NCBI GenBank assembly: GCA_002914805.1
Contig: JXTB01000086.1
Location: 411,807 to 475,806 of the forward strand
Source of the DNA: Parasponia andersonii
Taxonomy: Eukaryota > Streptophyta > Magnoliopsida > Rosales > Cannabaceae
DNA: 64,000 nucleotides
Reading direction: 5' to 3'
In this document: piece after piece, positions 11,776 to 25,500 of the stretch
Layout of the letters: each line of letters opens with the position of its first letter
Numbering within the stretch: position 1 is the first letter of the stretch
Position numbers and translations under genes: made by a program
The notes under the pieces: model-generated
What the model saw: the letters and a program-made list of their open reading frames with translations, nothing else
The model's database searches: none
What the model was told of the DNA's origin: nothing

Positions 11776-13904
11776 AAAAGAAATGAGATATAAAAAAAAA
11801 AAAAAAAGGAAATGAGCTATCAGAATAGAATACGTTATCAAAAGAGGCTCTACCCACATTTGAAACCTTCAAAGGAATTATCTAGCGCTCGAACTCGTGA
11901 CCAGACCAATCCTTATCAGTATACCAACCTATATTTGGTGGTGACCTATGTATTAACATTCATGAACATATTTCACGTATAGACATAATGTATGTTGGCT
12001 GCCATAAAATTCAACTGTTTAGAATTTAAGAGACTGAGATCGAAGCCTATAGATGTGTTATATTAATGATGACCCCACTCTTCAGGCGTTTGCACTACTA
12101 TCATATATACAAAGAATGTCACTTTATCTATAGGCGAAAATTATTCACCCATATCTATAGGCGAAAATTATTCCCCCACAATATGGTTGATAGATTTCAA
12201 ATTTTGTTTTTTACCGGAACCAAAAAGAAAAGATATATACCAAATTATAAGCGCGTAGTTGTCTGTCCTTGGTTTTCTTTTTCTTTCTTTGACTAAATAC
12301 TACTGCCAAATGCCAATAACAACAAGAAAACAGACAGAAAAAAAAAAAAAAAAAAAAGAAAGAAAGAGAAAAGAGACAGAACTTGAGAAGAGACAAAGAA
12401 GGTACACATATCAAAAGGTTAAAATAAAATAGTTATAATAATAGAAGAAGAAAGACGAAATCAGTGGGATAGTACCCATTAGCCATATTTTTGAGTGTTT
12501 AATATTAATCTGTTATGTGTGTCACTGCAAGAAGAGAAAAACAAAAATGTTAAAAGCGAAATTGATGGAACAGTGGAATACATAAGTGGTTGCAGGATTT
12601 GCAAGGTGAGGTCCCATCAGTACTGGCACATACACGTACGTACGTTTACGCTTCTGCGAACTCTTATACATCAATTGTTGAGATTTGTCATTATCACCAC
12701 AATGATATTCGTATTCATAACATATACATTTTTACACACATCCCATTTGTTTGAATTGTTTTTGTATCTTGTCTTTTCTCTTAAATCCTCACCGGTCTCT
12801 GATCCCTACAATTTATTAACCATTATGAAATTTCTCATTACACAAAAAGTAAAATCTTCTATATATTCTATATAAGAATATCAAATATCTGGCAAATGGG
12901 CATCTTGTCACATTACGATATTTAAATATCAATGAGAGTACATAAGAGGGTAGTACCAATGGTAAGGTATGTCTGACCTCAGAAGCTGACAAGACGGGAG
13001 TAGAGTGTCCGTACAGGCTACAGAGAGAGAAAAATGGGTGGTGTCGTTGGGGGCAGCAGGCCCAATACTGTTACAGTGGGCCGGAAATGGGCCTCAAATA
13101 AATGGGAGAAGGAAGGAGCTGTCAACGTCCAAAATCTAACCCAGAATCTTTGGCCCCTGACTTTTTTTTGTCTTGTCATACGCCTCTTTCTCCCCCCCCC
13201 CCCAGCTGACGTGGCACGGTTCCGCCGTAACCGCCGTGCTTGGTGTCTACACCTTTGTTTTCATGTTTTTCTGACTTTTTATTTTTTTATCATCATTTTG
13301 GGTTATGTCATATGTGATATGTCGTTTGACCGACATGAGGAGGGCTCATAGAGTGTGCAATAGGCGTATAGTTTGTATGGTGGTGTGGCCTATAGGCTTT
13401 ATTTCTTATCCTTGAAAGGGAAATTTATTTTGAATTGAGTTGTCTAACACCAACATTTTCAGATTTTTATACAGTTCTTTTGACAATTTCTTTATAAAGC
13501 AATAATAAATGCGTCCATTTTTCTTTTCTTTCTTTTTTATTTATTTATTTTTTTAAAAAAGCTTGAAAAGGTCAAGTTTTTTAGAGTAGAAGAATATGAA
13601 TATAGGTCAGGTAGCGAGCATTTTGCAAGTACAAACAATTAGGAAAGAAATACCATATCGAATAGTAAATGTAGCAAGAGCCAAGGGTTAGCAAAATAAA
13701 TAAATAAATAAAAAGGGGGGACACGAAACCATCAAGTTTTTTTTTTTTTTAAATAGANAAAATGAAAAAAATGTGCAAAAATCTCCATCCAATTTGCAAA
13801 GGACGAAGAGGTAAGCTTAATGGCCGATGCAAAATGGAAGCCCAAAGTCTATAATGGACCTTACTGCGAACATGCACATGCTGTCGTATTAAGTGGGTAA
13901 TAAA
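11776..13904. other. Intergenic DNA with small repeats
   Basis: A short direct repeat, atctataggcgaaaattatt, occurs at about 12127 and 12153. A purine-rich A tract lies at 12339-12370 and a C-run at about 13192-13203. A less AT-rich patch at 13030-13330 contains an open frame (13034-13351) with no recognisable protein. There is an n at 13758. Confidence 0.4.
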
Positions 13905-14722
13905 TACCCATTTATAAAGTTATATTTTCATAAATACCTCCTTTTACTTTTATTCTACAAATACCTGTCTTTATACATTTTTTTAGAGAAATGTAGACGA
14001 CCACTATTTTGTACATGACGCGGTATACATTTTATGCATTAAATCATATTTTAAAATATATTCTGTTAATATTTTACACATGAAATATGTACCTCATGAA
14101 TAAAAATTATATTAAAAATTTGGACTACTCACATTTTGTATATGAAATGTGGACTTTTAAAATAAGTATTTTTTAAAAAAAATTAAAAACAAGTATTTAT
14201 GAAAAAAAATTTAAAAAACGGGTACTATGCATAAATTTCTCTATTTTCTGGGGAGATTTCTTACAAAAATCCAAGCCCAAAGTCCAAAAAAAATTTTTAA
14301 AAAAATCCCGAACGAGCTTAGAAATATTCGTATTTTAGAGAAATTTATGCCTAGTACCAGTTTTTAAAATATTTTTAATAAATACCCGTTTTTAATTTTT
14401 CTTTCAAAAATACTCATTTTTATGGTCCATATTTCATGTGCAAAATATGAGTGGTCCACATTTACAATGCAAATTTTATTCATGAAGTACACATTTCATG
14501 TGTAAAATATGAACGGTATACATTCTAAAATGTGCACCAATTTTTAATGTAATTTTTATTCATAAAATGTAGATCATAGTATACGTTTAATGTATGAAAT
14601 ATATATTGTGGTATACATTTCAAGTATAAAACAATATTGGTCTATATTTCTCTAAAAGATGTATAAAACTGGTATTTATGAAATAAAGTAAAAAATTGGT
14701 ATTTATAAATTTTTCCCCGTTT
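13905..14722. repeat. Long imperfect inverted repeat (foldback), about 0.8 kb
   Basis: The left arm (about 13905-14250) and right arm (about 14330-14722) are reverse complements with scattered mismatches around a spacer of about 80 bp. Matching landmarks are cataaatacc near 13930 against ggtatttatg near 14670, tttagagaaatgtaga near 13982 against its complement near 14645, and gcataaatttctctattt near 14228 against agagaaatttatgc near 14337. No coding frame is present. It could be a non-autonomous foldback transposon or an inverted duplication. If transcribed it would make a long hairpin RNA. Confidence 0.78.
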
Positions 14723-14958
14723 TTAATAAATTTATTTAGAAAAAATATATTTTTTTTTTCAAAAATATTGATAAAATTACCACTTATTTTTCAAAGTTAA
14801 TATTTTTTAAAAATAATCGAGATAACTAGTCGGGTTACTTGGAATAACCAATCAAGCTAATTGAGGTAGCTGGCTTGGTTATTTTAAGTAAATTGATTGG
14901 TTTCCTCAAGTAACTAATCAATTAGTTAAAGTTTACATTTTTATAAAAACACCAATCT

Positions 14959-15177
14959 AATAGGTATTTTTTTTTATACCTATCTATAGCTATTTTGCCT
15001 AATTAAAATTCATCGTGTGTGTATTTTTACGATAAAAAGCGGAGAGAGAAAAGTATTAAATAAAAATATTATTATTATTATTATTATTATTTTAATTACT
15101 CAAATTATGGTAGTCGTTAGATAATGATCTAATGGCTAAAAAATAATATATATAAATAAGTAAAAAAAAAACCTATT
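14959..15177 (+). mobile_element. MITE-like element, copy 2 of a local family
   Basis: The termini are complementary: aataggtatttttttttata at the left and ataagtaaaaaaaaaacctatt at the right (about 20 bp, imperfect). The interior contains attaaaattcatcgtgtg and gttagataatgatctaatgg, which match the other copies, plus an (ATT)n microsatellite at about 15068-15092. It is non-coding. It lies just upstream of the solo LTR that starts at 15216. Confidence 0.72.
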
Positions 15178-15215
15178 GAATTGAGAACCTTATATAAATA
15201 TTTTAAAAATAATAT

Positions 15216-18025
15216 TGTGATACCCAAGATTCTCACATACATAATAAGTCAATAATGAATATATTCATATTGCATAATAGACATATAAAGTAACTCATAT
15301 CAATTTTATGGTAAATTACTCATTCTGATTGTTAAATTATCTGTATTATTGTACTAATATTTGCGGAAGTGCTCCCATACAGTGTAAAAGCTCAGTACCC
15401 TCAGAGATAGAGAGATTGGTGTGTGAAAGGAGCAAAGAATATATTTATAAATAGTAATACTATACGAACATGCATTAAAATCATATCTGCTGATAACGTG
15501 GTCAAATAGTAGTTTTTCGGTAAAATGCATTTTTCACGCTTTTCGGAACCAAATTCACTGGGCATTTAACATGTCAAATAGCTTTTATTTAATGTGTAGA
15601 AACTATTTCTAGCATTTTCCAAAATTTTGGTTTCAGGTAAGCACGAGGTGGCAGTTATTGTACTGAACTGTATTTAATTACACTAAGTTAGCTTAGATTA
15701 AGCTTAATCGCGTAATGTCATCTTTATGCACTCTAATAATTAGGCATTGATACTTTGTTTACATTATTAATTAGAGTCTGATTGACTTATTTTTATGTTT
15801 AATAATTGGTTATGGGGCTACGTTTTACTAGATTATAATAAGTTTGGCCATATGAGATTATAAGTCAAAGTATGACTAGTTTTCATCTCTTAAACTAGGC
15901 TTCACCATTTTGGTCTATATTTGGGTGTATGGAATGGACTAGCAACGTGGTGAGTATGCTAAGGATGTTTTAAAGCTGGACACATGGAAAGTAAGGTGCC
16001 AAATTTCCAAAATACCCCTTAAAACTTAAGTTATGCCATTTCTTAGTTATTAAGTATCACTTTTAGACCAAATCTGGTTATTTTCTTCTCTTTTCTCTCC
16101 AGCCACGACCTGAAACTCTTCCACTCATTTTTATACTTCTCTCAGCTCTTAATAACCATTTCCAAGAGTTTCCAAGTGGTAGAACTCAATTTGGAGCTCA
16201 AGAAAGCAAGATAGGTCCAACCTAGTCAAGATGATTCTACTAATTCTCCTTCCTAGAGTTTGTTTTATTATTTCAATTTTCTACTTGATACCACTTAAAT
16301 GATGATTCCTCTAGGTCCTCTTGAGTCCTAAGATCAATTTCTAAGCCATAGAAATCAGTTTTGTGGAAGAAGAATGCAAGAGCTTTAACAAAGGTTCAAA
16401 CTAGTCAATGTGAGGTTTTTATGGAATTTGGAATTGATATTTTATTTCTATTGCATTAGCCCTAAAATCAAAGCTTTTATTTGATGAATAAAGGTCCTAG
16501 AAAACCTTATATATGGTTGGAAACATAGAATTTAAGTGGAGGATTAAAGTTAGACTTAAAGCCCCAAAGTTTGCTATTTGTGGATTCAAGTGTTTTCATT
16601 GTTGGAATAAGTTGTCTACACTTGTAATTTGATTTGATTACTTGGAATGTGTAAGACATTGATCCTTTTATGTAGATTACACTTATTTACTGGCTGGTTA
16701 TGATGATATACAAGTGTAAAAGTGGTTTTAAACTTTGTTTAAACCGAAAGGAATTCAAGTACACCTAGGTTGTTCTAAATGATCCTTTTTGAGGTGTATA
16801 TGCGGGAATTGGCTTGTGGACTATTATTGTAGATCTTAAATCATGATTTTAATAATATGGGAATGTCCTAAAAATAGGGGAGGTACTTTCCAAATATTTT
16901 TAAAATTAAATGTTGCAATTTAGAAGCAAATGTACTAGTTTTATAAAAGTATGTGCCATTTTGGTTCATTTTGTGATTAGATTTCCTGATTTTATGAAAG
17001 TTGTGATTTATGCTTGTGGTTACTTTCTTTAAGTATTTTACATTGTAGTAATCATTCTAGTAATGAAATTGATATCAGATCTTCCACACACCTTACCACA
17101 GAGGATATTGACCATTTTCACTATCTTTTCTGTCGGACACAAGGTAAATAACGTTACACCTGCAATGTAAGAAATTATTTGTTCTGTGAACTTATGGAAT
17201 CCTTGAAATATATGAAAATTTATATTTGTTATTCTGTTATACCTAAAGCATAAATATTTAAATATGTTATCCCGACATACATGAGGCATGAACATGTGGT
17301 GTATTTATATTGCCTGACGAGTATTAGTGAATAGGGTGTGGCAGGCCAGCGCTTAATTATCTGGTTCCTTCAGGGATATTATTAGGTTCCTTCGGGGACA
17401 ATATTTAGTTCCTTCGGGAACACTCTAATAGCGGTATGGAGAGGACCTCTGCAGTATACAGAGGGGTTTTAAATGTATTTGAGACTCGAGACCTCCATAC
17501 GACAGCTTATGATTAGTTATTAGTTATCTGAGTGGCTCAGTATGCGATTCACGGTCTTGTCAGACAATACAAAATATACAGGAATCTCAATCATACTATT
17601 ATCTGTTTTCTAGAATATGCATGTTGCATTTGCACTCGTTACTTACTGAGTTTTATACTCACAAATATTCTTACATTACAGATGATACTGCTCATATGTG
17701 AGTTAAGAGGAGGAGCACCAACTTACCGACCAGGGCTTGTGTATATGAGCATTTTGACGCTGTGGTTTTATGACTGAGAATTTTGTATCTGTTTTGAGTG
17801 TGTGTACATTATGTATATTTTTATGAGATGTCCACTTTGGGAGTATGTATAAATTATACTATATGTAAAAAAAATATGAGTGGAGTTTTTCTTTCTCTCT
17901 CTAGAAAGTCAAAACTTTTAATTTTCTCTTGTTTTATCAGTTCTAAGTCGAGTAGCGTCTCCCGATCTCACTAAATATTTATACAAATATCCTTACATAC
18001 GTGTGTGGGATCGGGGGATGTCACA
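15216..18025. mobile_element. Solo LTR (2.8 kb) with perfect 5-bp target duplication
   Basis: The segment begins TGTGATACCC and ends GGGGATGTCACA, giving TG...CA ends. It is flanked on the left (15211-15215) and right (18026-18030) by the identical AATAT. The 10-30 bases at each end are also imperfect inverted repeats (tctcacatac against gtgtgtggga). Inside are three copies of a ggttccttcrggga motif at about 17363-17420 and a small gacctctgcagtatacagagg palindrome at about 17446. No gag or pol frames are present and no second LTR was seen, so this is best read as a solo LTR left by recombination. Its length suits Ty3/gypsy chromovirus-type LTRs, but lineage and orientation are not established. 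Confidence 0.82.
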
Positions 18026-18030
18026 AATAT

Positions 18031-20488
18031 TTTTCATAATAAATATTGAATTTTTCAAAGAATTATAAAATCCATAATTTTATTTTATTTTATTTTTGAA
18101 ATTTTTACCATATAAAATGAAATGTCCTCTCTTCTTCATTTCTTTTCATTTTCTTTTTGAGACAATGCTGTAGGTTTTAGATCAGTACCAGTTATTATAC
18201 CTAACTAATTAATTATGACTTTCATTTTCTTTATTATGATTTATGCCACTTTTTATTTTCCAAATATATGTTTTATTTTTCACCAAAATCAAATCCAAAT
18301 GAGAAGTTACTTACTAGAATCATAAATATTTAACTTTGATGGATCTATCATAAAAAGTGTTACTTGTCTACTTAGTCCTTTCTATTGTTTATTGTAGCTT
18401 TACAAACGTTGACCTCTAAAATTAAAAGGTTCAGAAACGAGAAAACTACACCCTATATCATTTTTTAAGTTGATGGGTTCAAGAATTTCCTTTTTTATTT
18501 TATTAATGTACATGTTTTTTCTTAAATTTTAAAGAATTTAATTTACCATTATACCCATAAATTGTATATTACTGATATACTCTTGTAAAAACTTTTATAC
18601 CAACTTCAGTTCTCACACATAAATTTATCAAACACTTTATATGCACTCCTCCAAATACATCACCTGAGGATCCCCCAAAGTTTTAATTCACGTTTTCTTC
18701 TTCAATTTCCAATAATAGAGAAATGGGGAAGACAAGCGTAAAACAAGAATGAAGAACTCAATTTCACTGGGGAAAAAGAAAAAAAAAATGTATATATATA
18801 TATATATATATAACTTGACCAGCAAGGTAGTGATGACCGGTAAGATGTTCCAAGCCACAAGAATCAAGGAAGCACTTATGCTCGATCCAAGAAGTGATGA
18901 CACGGCACTTCTTCTTTTTATATTATGCCATTGACGTAGATATATGTGCCATTGATGTAGATGTTATAGTTGATGGCATCAGAGTAAAGACGGTTTCCTA
19001 TGCCGATGAGATCTGCTAACTTAGGCACGTGCTGTCTCAACTGCTGGTTAAAATTGGGAGATAGAGGAAGGATACGACGGAGGTTTGGCACGAGGGTAAA
19101 AATTGAGAAAAAAAAATATTAAAAGGAAAAAAAGATATTTTGATTTAAAAAAAAAATGAAAAGGGATATTTAAGTTTATAAAATCTGAAAAATGAGTATA
19201 TTTTAAAACATGGACCCCAAAAAGGAACAGTTTTGTTGAAAAGTAGTAGTTTTGTAGAAGTTTTTATCTAAAGAACAAGTGCTAAAGTAATAAGACTAAC
19301 CATCAAAAGTGCTTCTCATTCTCATTATATTTCCCTCTACTATGCGCCAAAAGTAAGGTCGACTCACCCTAAGAGGAACTTAAGCTCCATAGCAACTCCC
19401 AAGTTTTGTTTTATGTTTTTAGCAGTTATTGTTTTACTTTTACGAACATAGCAGTTTTAGTAATTTTCTTCCAAAAACAACCTTGTTTTATTTAGGTCTT
19501 ATAAATAAAAATCAACCAAATAGCAAAAAATTAGGAGTATATTTGAAACTTCGTGATAAAAAATGCTATAAATAGAAAATATTTAAGAAAACTGCTAAAG
19601 CTGAAAAACAAAACATGTGAACTGCTATATATGAAAGAAACCTTATGCTAACCTGTCATGTTTTGGATAGGCAGAGGTGGACTATTTTGTGGGCCCATCA
19701 TTTTCATGAGTCGGGCCAGCGCATTGAGGATGTGTTGAGCCACAGTCCAACCCATGAACCGCTAGCCCACCCTATTCTAGCCCGTTTTCTTTTGGTATGA
19801 TGGCATGGCCCTGAATATTAGCCGCTCCTCACTCGCCCAGGCAAATTGACTTGGATAGTTTAAATTTGTGCAAATTGACTTTTGTAGTCAATGATGTTTA
19901 TAGTTCAAAATAATGATTTTTCAGTTGTTTTTTGAGGGGGAAAAAATAGTCACTTTGAAATTACTATTCTCTATTTTATGCTTAGTTACTATTAGTCACA
20001 ATTCTATGACTAATGTGATTTTTTTTTATGGAATAATTTATTTTACATCATTATGAATATTGTGAATTTTTGTAGACATGGATAATGTTATAATTTTATG
20101 ACTGATGGTCACAATTTTTATGACATCTTTTTCGGATATGTTTTAAATTATTACATTACTCTCAATTTTGTTATTGTTGGTCAAAGTTTGTTTTATATCA
20201 TTACGAATAGCTGAGAAAATTTATATTTTACTACAACTAATAGTCACATATTTGTGATAGACAATAGCAAAAAATAGAGAATTTATCACTTGATTCATCT
20301 TAATTTGTTTTATCACACACAATTAGTCACACATTGTTTCTAAGAAATTACTGACCAACAAATTATGTCAATATTTTTTTACAACATGCGCATCACATTT
20401 ACCAAATTGGTGCCTATCTTACAAAATCAAAATAAAAATTCATATTAGCTAAAAATGACTTAGCAATAATTATTTAACAATGACTAAT
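18031..20488. other. Intergenic DNA, probable old transposon remnants
   Basis: No genes were recognised. There is an (TA)n run at about 18789-18812. The interval about 19900-20480 has repeated sub-motifs (agtcacaattctatgac, agtcacacattg) like a decayed DNA transposon into which the LTR at 20489 inserted. That reading is tentative. Confidence 0.35.
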
Positions 20489-21385
20489 TGTTGGAGCGGT
20501 TTCTCACCAGCCGTCCACGTGTTTCTGAACCACTGATGATATATTCTCCAACTGTCTACGTGTCTTCGCTTTCCCAAAGTGTTCTAAACTCTAGGCAGGG
20601 TCGGAGAGACGGGGATGACCACCTGCAAAGACTCTCCGATGCTTAAATCAGTGGTTTGTCTTTGATTTTGGGTAGCAAGGAATTAAATCTGTATGAGTAT
20701 CTGTTTGTTTCTTGCTCTTAAGCTTTTTTTATATATTTCTTTCTGTAAGCGTACATGCCTCATTCGGGAACGCATGGCTCATATATGTATAGTCCTGAGA
20801 TTGTGAACCAAACGGGTCTCAATTTTGGTTCACAATCTCAGGACTGAGTACCTTTCTGCTCAAAGTCTTTTTCAAAAGTCACAGGCCGAGATTTCCGTGA
20901 TCTCCTCTGTATCGCCATAGCCTGGTTTCCGCCGCATCCTACGGCTCGAATCTGTCAGGGGTGAGATTTGGGTAAATCGCCGTTCTGTCAGAACGACTTG
21001 TCCCTTGAGCACGCCTATTCAGGATCGTATTAAATGCTCTGTCTGGGTCTGGAGTCGTGAGTTGCTTTCCATTGTATTCAGGTGGAAGACCCTTGGGGCT
21101 TCCGACCCCCCAACAGTCGAGGTAAGGGTCATTGTATTCAGGTGGAAGACTCTTGGGACTTCTGACCCCCCCGGCTGTTGAGGTGAGGGTCAGACTGGGC
21201 CAAGACTGTCCAGGGTCTGTGATGGGCTCGTAGGGCCGATGGCCGATTGTGAGATCACGTGCGACCCGCGTGACCTTTAATTAATCACTCTCGACACTTA
21301 TCAGACGATAGACCCCTTTTGTGACATGTTCAACCGCTCAGCCATCCACGTGACATATGGCTTGGGAACGTATCCCACACTAACA
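20489..21385 (-). mobile_element. Solo LTR of the same family as 275-1276, inverted
   Basis: It starts TGTTGGAGCGG and ends CACACTAACA on the + strand. It is the reverse complement of the LTR at 275-1276, so the LTR itself reads on the - strand. Shared landmarks include tctcaccagccgtccacgtg, cggagagacgggg, gcgtacatgcc and cgcacgtgat-type G-box strings. The U3 region has a tandem repeat of about 55 bp (attgtattcaggtggaaga at about 21071 and 21131). Only one LTR is present and no internal domain adjoins it, hence solo. The flanking five bases, ctaat and atacc, do not match, so a target duplication is not demonstrated and deletion at one edge is possible. Confidence 0.8.
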
Positions 21386-24300
21386 ATACCCAAAATTCAC
21401 ACAAAATCTAATTTACGTATCAGTGGTCACAATGTGTAACTTTTTTAAGTCATGCAATCACTAATAATAGTCAACATAGATTGTGTCAATCACACATTTA
21501 AGACTTACTCGGAGACAAACTTGAATATGGCACAGAAGGAACTAAGCTCAGCTTCTCCTTCTTAGACTGCATGATGTGGTGCCTTTTCACCGGCTTTCCA
21601 ATATCTAAAACCATACCCAAGTCCTTCTCTTCCCTAACTTCCATCGCCAACTGCCTCCTCGACCGTCTCGTATTCATAGGTGAGGTAGAACCCAATAAAT
21701 CCAACTAAGATGTCTTGTTCTTGCACTTCCACCTAGACCGGCTTCACAGGCTCGTCAACCATTTCAAGTCGATTGGCGAGACGAGTGTTGGATCTTCGAC
21801 GAGGTGAAGAAGAAAGAATCATATTGGAGTTTGTAGTCAAATTGGGATGTTTTCATCCTAGATAGAGAGAGATTTCTAGGTTTTGAAAGTTAGATAAAGA
21901 TGGTTCAGTTCTTCGTCGAATTGGAGTTCGTGGTTAGATTGGGATCTACAACCATAGCTGTTGAGCTTCTTCTATTAATTTTCGGATTGGTTTGGGCCAT
22001 TTTGTATGAGCTTGGTTCAAGCTTTTTCGATGGGATTTCACGTCTGATAAAAATGGAGAGATGAGATTTCACATCTGATAAAAATGGAGAGAGAGAGAGA
22101 GCATGGATGAATGGATGAATGGTGGAGGATGATGATCTGAAACACTCTTTGTTGATTCTCTTATGTGATAGGAGTACTTAGAGCCAGAGACATTTTAGAC
22201 TTTTTGTTATTTAGAGAATATTAGAAATGTATTTTGAAAAAGTGAACTAAAAAGTTCAAATTGACCCATTTCCGCCGTATAGAAACTTGCCTACAATGTT
22301 GTCGGGCCTGGAGGGCCAGCCTTATCCTGTAGCAGGCGAGATTGGGCTGGCACACGACCCAAGTCCTTGCTTGCATGCCTTCCTACCATTTCCAAAGGAG
22401 AACGTAGTGTGTTGGAGTATAACAAGTGGATTTGTTCCATTTTCGCGCCAACTCTATAGTTTCACCACTTCTTCATCTATTTCTTACCTCACATCATATG
22501 TCTCGTACGGCCAGAAACATGCTTAGTTTTCCTTAGTCCTTTCAATTACTACAATAAATTTTTTATTTTTCGAAAAAAAAAACATGATTACTTCTAAATT
22601 ATGATCTTCGTGACATGAATTGGCGGAAAATAGTTTTCTGTCCTTTTGGCTATTACAAAGTAAGAGGAAATATATTACACATTCCATAAGGTTGCCAGTC
22701 AAATTTTAAGCCAGGAAGTTTTTTTTTTGAACTAAAATGGATTTTTTAATTTCAGGTTATATATACGAGCCAATATGTTGTTTTGATGATGCAAATATGT
22801 AAGAAAGATTTATATTCTGAATTGTACTGATATGCAATGATGTTCCAGAATCGACATGGGAAAAGGAAAGGTCAACATCTACGAGAATCTTGACCCTCAG
22901 GCAATTGCTCAGAACATAAAGCTGTGTACCACGAAACACAGAGCCCAGCAAATATCGTTTGTAGCAGGAAAATAAATAAACAAAAATCAAAGGTGATATC
23001 TACTATAGTAAATGGCTGCACATTTTCACACATTATACGTAATATGAATCATTTTTCTTTGAACTAGTTGATACCTGATACATATTTTTTATGACGGGAC
23101 ATTTCGTCCTCCCGAGGCCGTACATGCCATATTCAAAAGCAGAATAAATTTATCTGGTGGTCTATATATGTACCTAAATTTTTTTTAATCAGTTTCTAGA
23201 AATTATCATTTCAAAAATATTTATTTATAGGCTTAGCCGCTTAGGACTTTATCATTATGTTAAATTTAAGTACACTAGTACGAGAATAACCATCATTTGG
23301 TTCATTGCACCCATAGCTTAAACCGTGATTAATTCCATTATTAAAAGGTCCTAACACCTCACCTTGTTTTCGGCTCTCCACCTTAGTCAATACTAACATT
23401 ATTGTTACTATACAAATAATATATCGAAATCTACAAAATTATTGAATTGGGTAATGCAAAAACTTCTTTTTGTGGAAATGTTAATGTCTTGGAAATATAC
23501 TGATATTATTTGGGCCTGAGCCGTCATGGGTTCGATGGGTCTGCATCATTTGCCTTCAGCTTCCTTAACAGCAGCCTTTGTGTTAGCTTTATATGTTAAA
23601 AAGAACTCGATGATGATTACCACTCTTATGCGCATGCTTTAATTTCTTTTTCCCAGTCTTTTTTTTTTTTTGGGGGGGGGGGGGAGATAATGGATGAGTA
23701 CCACTCTTATACGCTTTGATCGGTTTAATTTCATATGGCGGACTATAGTTTTACTAATAAAAAACTTTGTTAAATATTTAAATGAACTGTATAATGTACT
23801 ACCCTATCAGATTCCAAAATCCAAACCACTCAATTAATAAAATGAAAAGAGAATTGGGTGTTTTGGGGTTCTAATTGGTATAATTAGGAATGAAAAAGAA
23901 AAGGGTAAACTGGCAACTTTTTGTAAAGAAGAGAGAAAGAAAAAGCTTCTTTAGAAGTATAATAAATCTTGTTATGTTGGTCTAAAAAGGGTGTCAAGGT
24001 GAGTAATGAGCATGGGGCTGTGAACTTTTTAAAGCCAAAGTAAGTCAGTGAAATTATTATTATTATTGTAATAATAAAATTTTAGTTTTAATTGGAGAAG
24101 AAAAGTTATTTGGTGTTAAGAAATTCAGATTAGGGGAGGCAAAATCTTAAAGATTCATCTTTGGGGTATCATCTCATCCCCCATCATTGCTAATCAAAGC
24201 AGGACCACATCTTGTGAACTAGATGGGCCGGGCCCACCTCAGGGGCTCAATGCGTGCCGCACGCGTGATCGTGGGCTAATCTTTTTAATGTTGGGCTTTA

Positions 24301-25500
24301 TTTTAACTTAATAACATTGGTTCCCCTTAAACAAATCTCTTGTACAGTTCACTGATGTTTTAACACATGCAGAATACAGATACAGCATTTTTTTTTTCCC
24401 ATAGAAAAAAAAAAACACTAATAATAATAAATAAAAGTCCAGAAAGATGATGCCACTTCTCAGTTCTCAGGGTCTAATCTGCCTCTTTTATTAGTCTGAT
24501 TGGTGTAAGTGGGTCAATAATCATATCTTTCCATTGCATAGTCAGAGCAATGAATCATGATCTGGTTTGAATTATTCTGATTTTTTTTTCGAAAAAAAAA
24601 AACCTTTTGTGAGGTTTGGAATTTGAAACGTTTTTAGAAAAGAAATAGTGAAGCTAATAAATCCAAATAAGTATTTTATTTATTTCTTTTTTTAAATAGC
24701 ATAATTTAAGGATGTGAAGCGAGTAGACAAAATATTTCTCTAAAAAATTAGAAGAAAGAGATAGAATGGTTTTCACTGCGTTACCAAATTAATAAGACTA
24801 ATTTTGAAGGTATTGAATCCATAGAAAATGTTATAGATTCAACAGCGTAATTCGAATTTGTCCATGGGACAAAGTATGTGTCCTTTAGACACATGTAAAT
24901 GACCTTAAGTTTTGGCCCTTCAATCGTTTGAATTTCAATTGTTCTTATCTAGATTTATAAAAATAGGTCAAATATTTGGACATAATTGATAACTTTATAC
25001 AACAAAACCTCCTCTATTACACCCAAATCACTATTAGCTTTTTAACAATTTCAACATGCAGACATAAAATATAAAAGAAAGAAATCAAGAAAACAAGATC
25101 TTCAATCTATGAGGTTCTATCTTCTATTCTAGCTTCCTCCACCTGGGAAACGTACTGAGAGGAATGATTTGCTGTGAGTACCCACATTGATAAGTTTGGT
25201 GTACCATCTCAATCATCGTATCTACGATAATTTAATTGCTGTCCGTAACTTCTAATGGGTCCCCTCCCCTCCCCTCCCATCTAACATTAGAACCAATTTA
25301 AATCACATAAAATCATTTCATTATATCTAAGTTTATAATTCATTATTCATTAACATTTATAGCCAGTCTGTGTGGTGTCTCACACCGGATCAAGAACCAA
25401 TAAGAGCAAATTAGCCGTTATTTCCGGAAAAGAAAAATTCGTTTATCCAGCCAGATCACAACCGGGCTAGTAGGAGCGTTGACCAGATGATTGAGGTTTG
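21386..25500. other. Intergenic DNA, no gene recognised
   Basis: Open frames in this interval (for example 21498-21704 on - and 22287-22526 on +) show no family motif. Notable are a G-run at about 23672-23684, CCCCT repeats at about 25260-25279, and a GC-richer patch at about 24215-24285 with gccgcacgcgtgatcg. Confidence 0.4.

Noticed and set aside
13034-13351. 105-codon open frame in a less AT-rich patch
   Set aside because: The protein contains a run from a C homopolymer and hydrophobic low complexity; nothing matches a known family.
17532-17777. Open frame inside the 2.8-kb solo LTR
   Set aside because: LTRs of this size commonly carry chance frames; no gag or pol motif.
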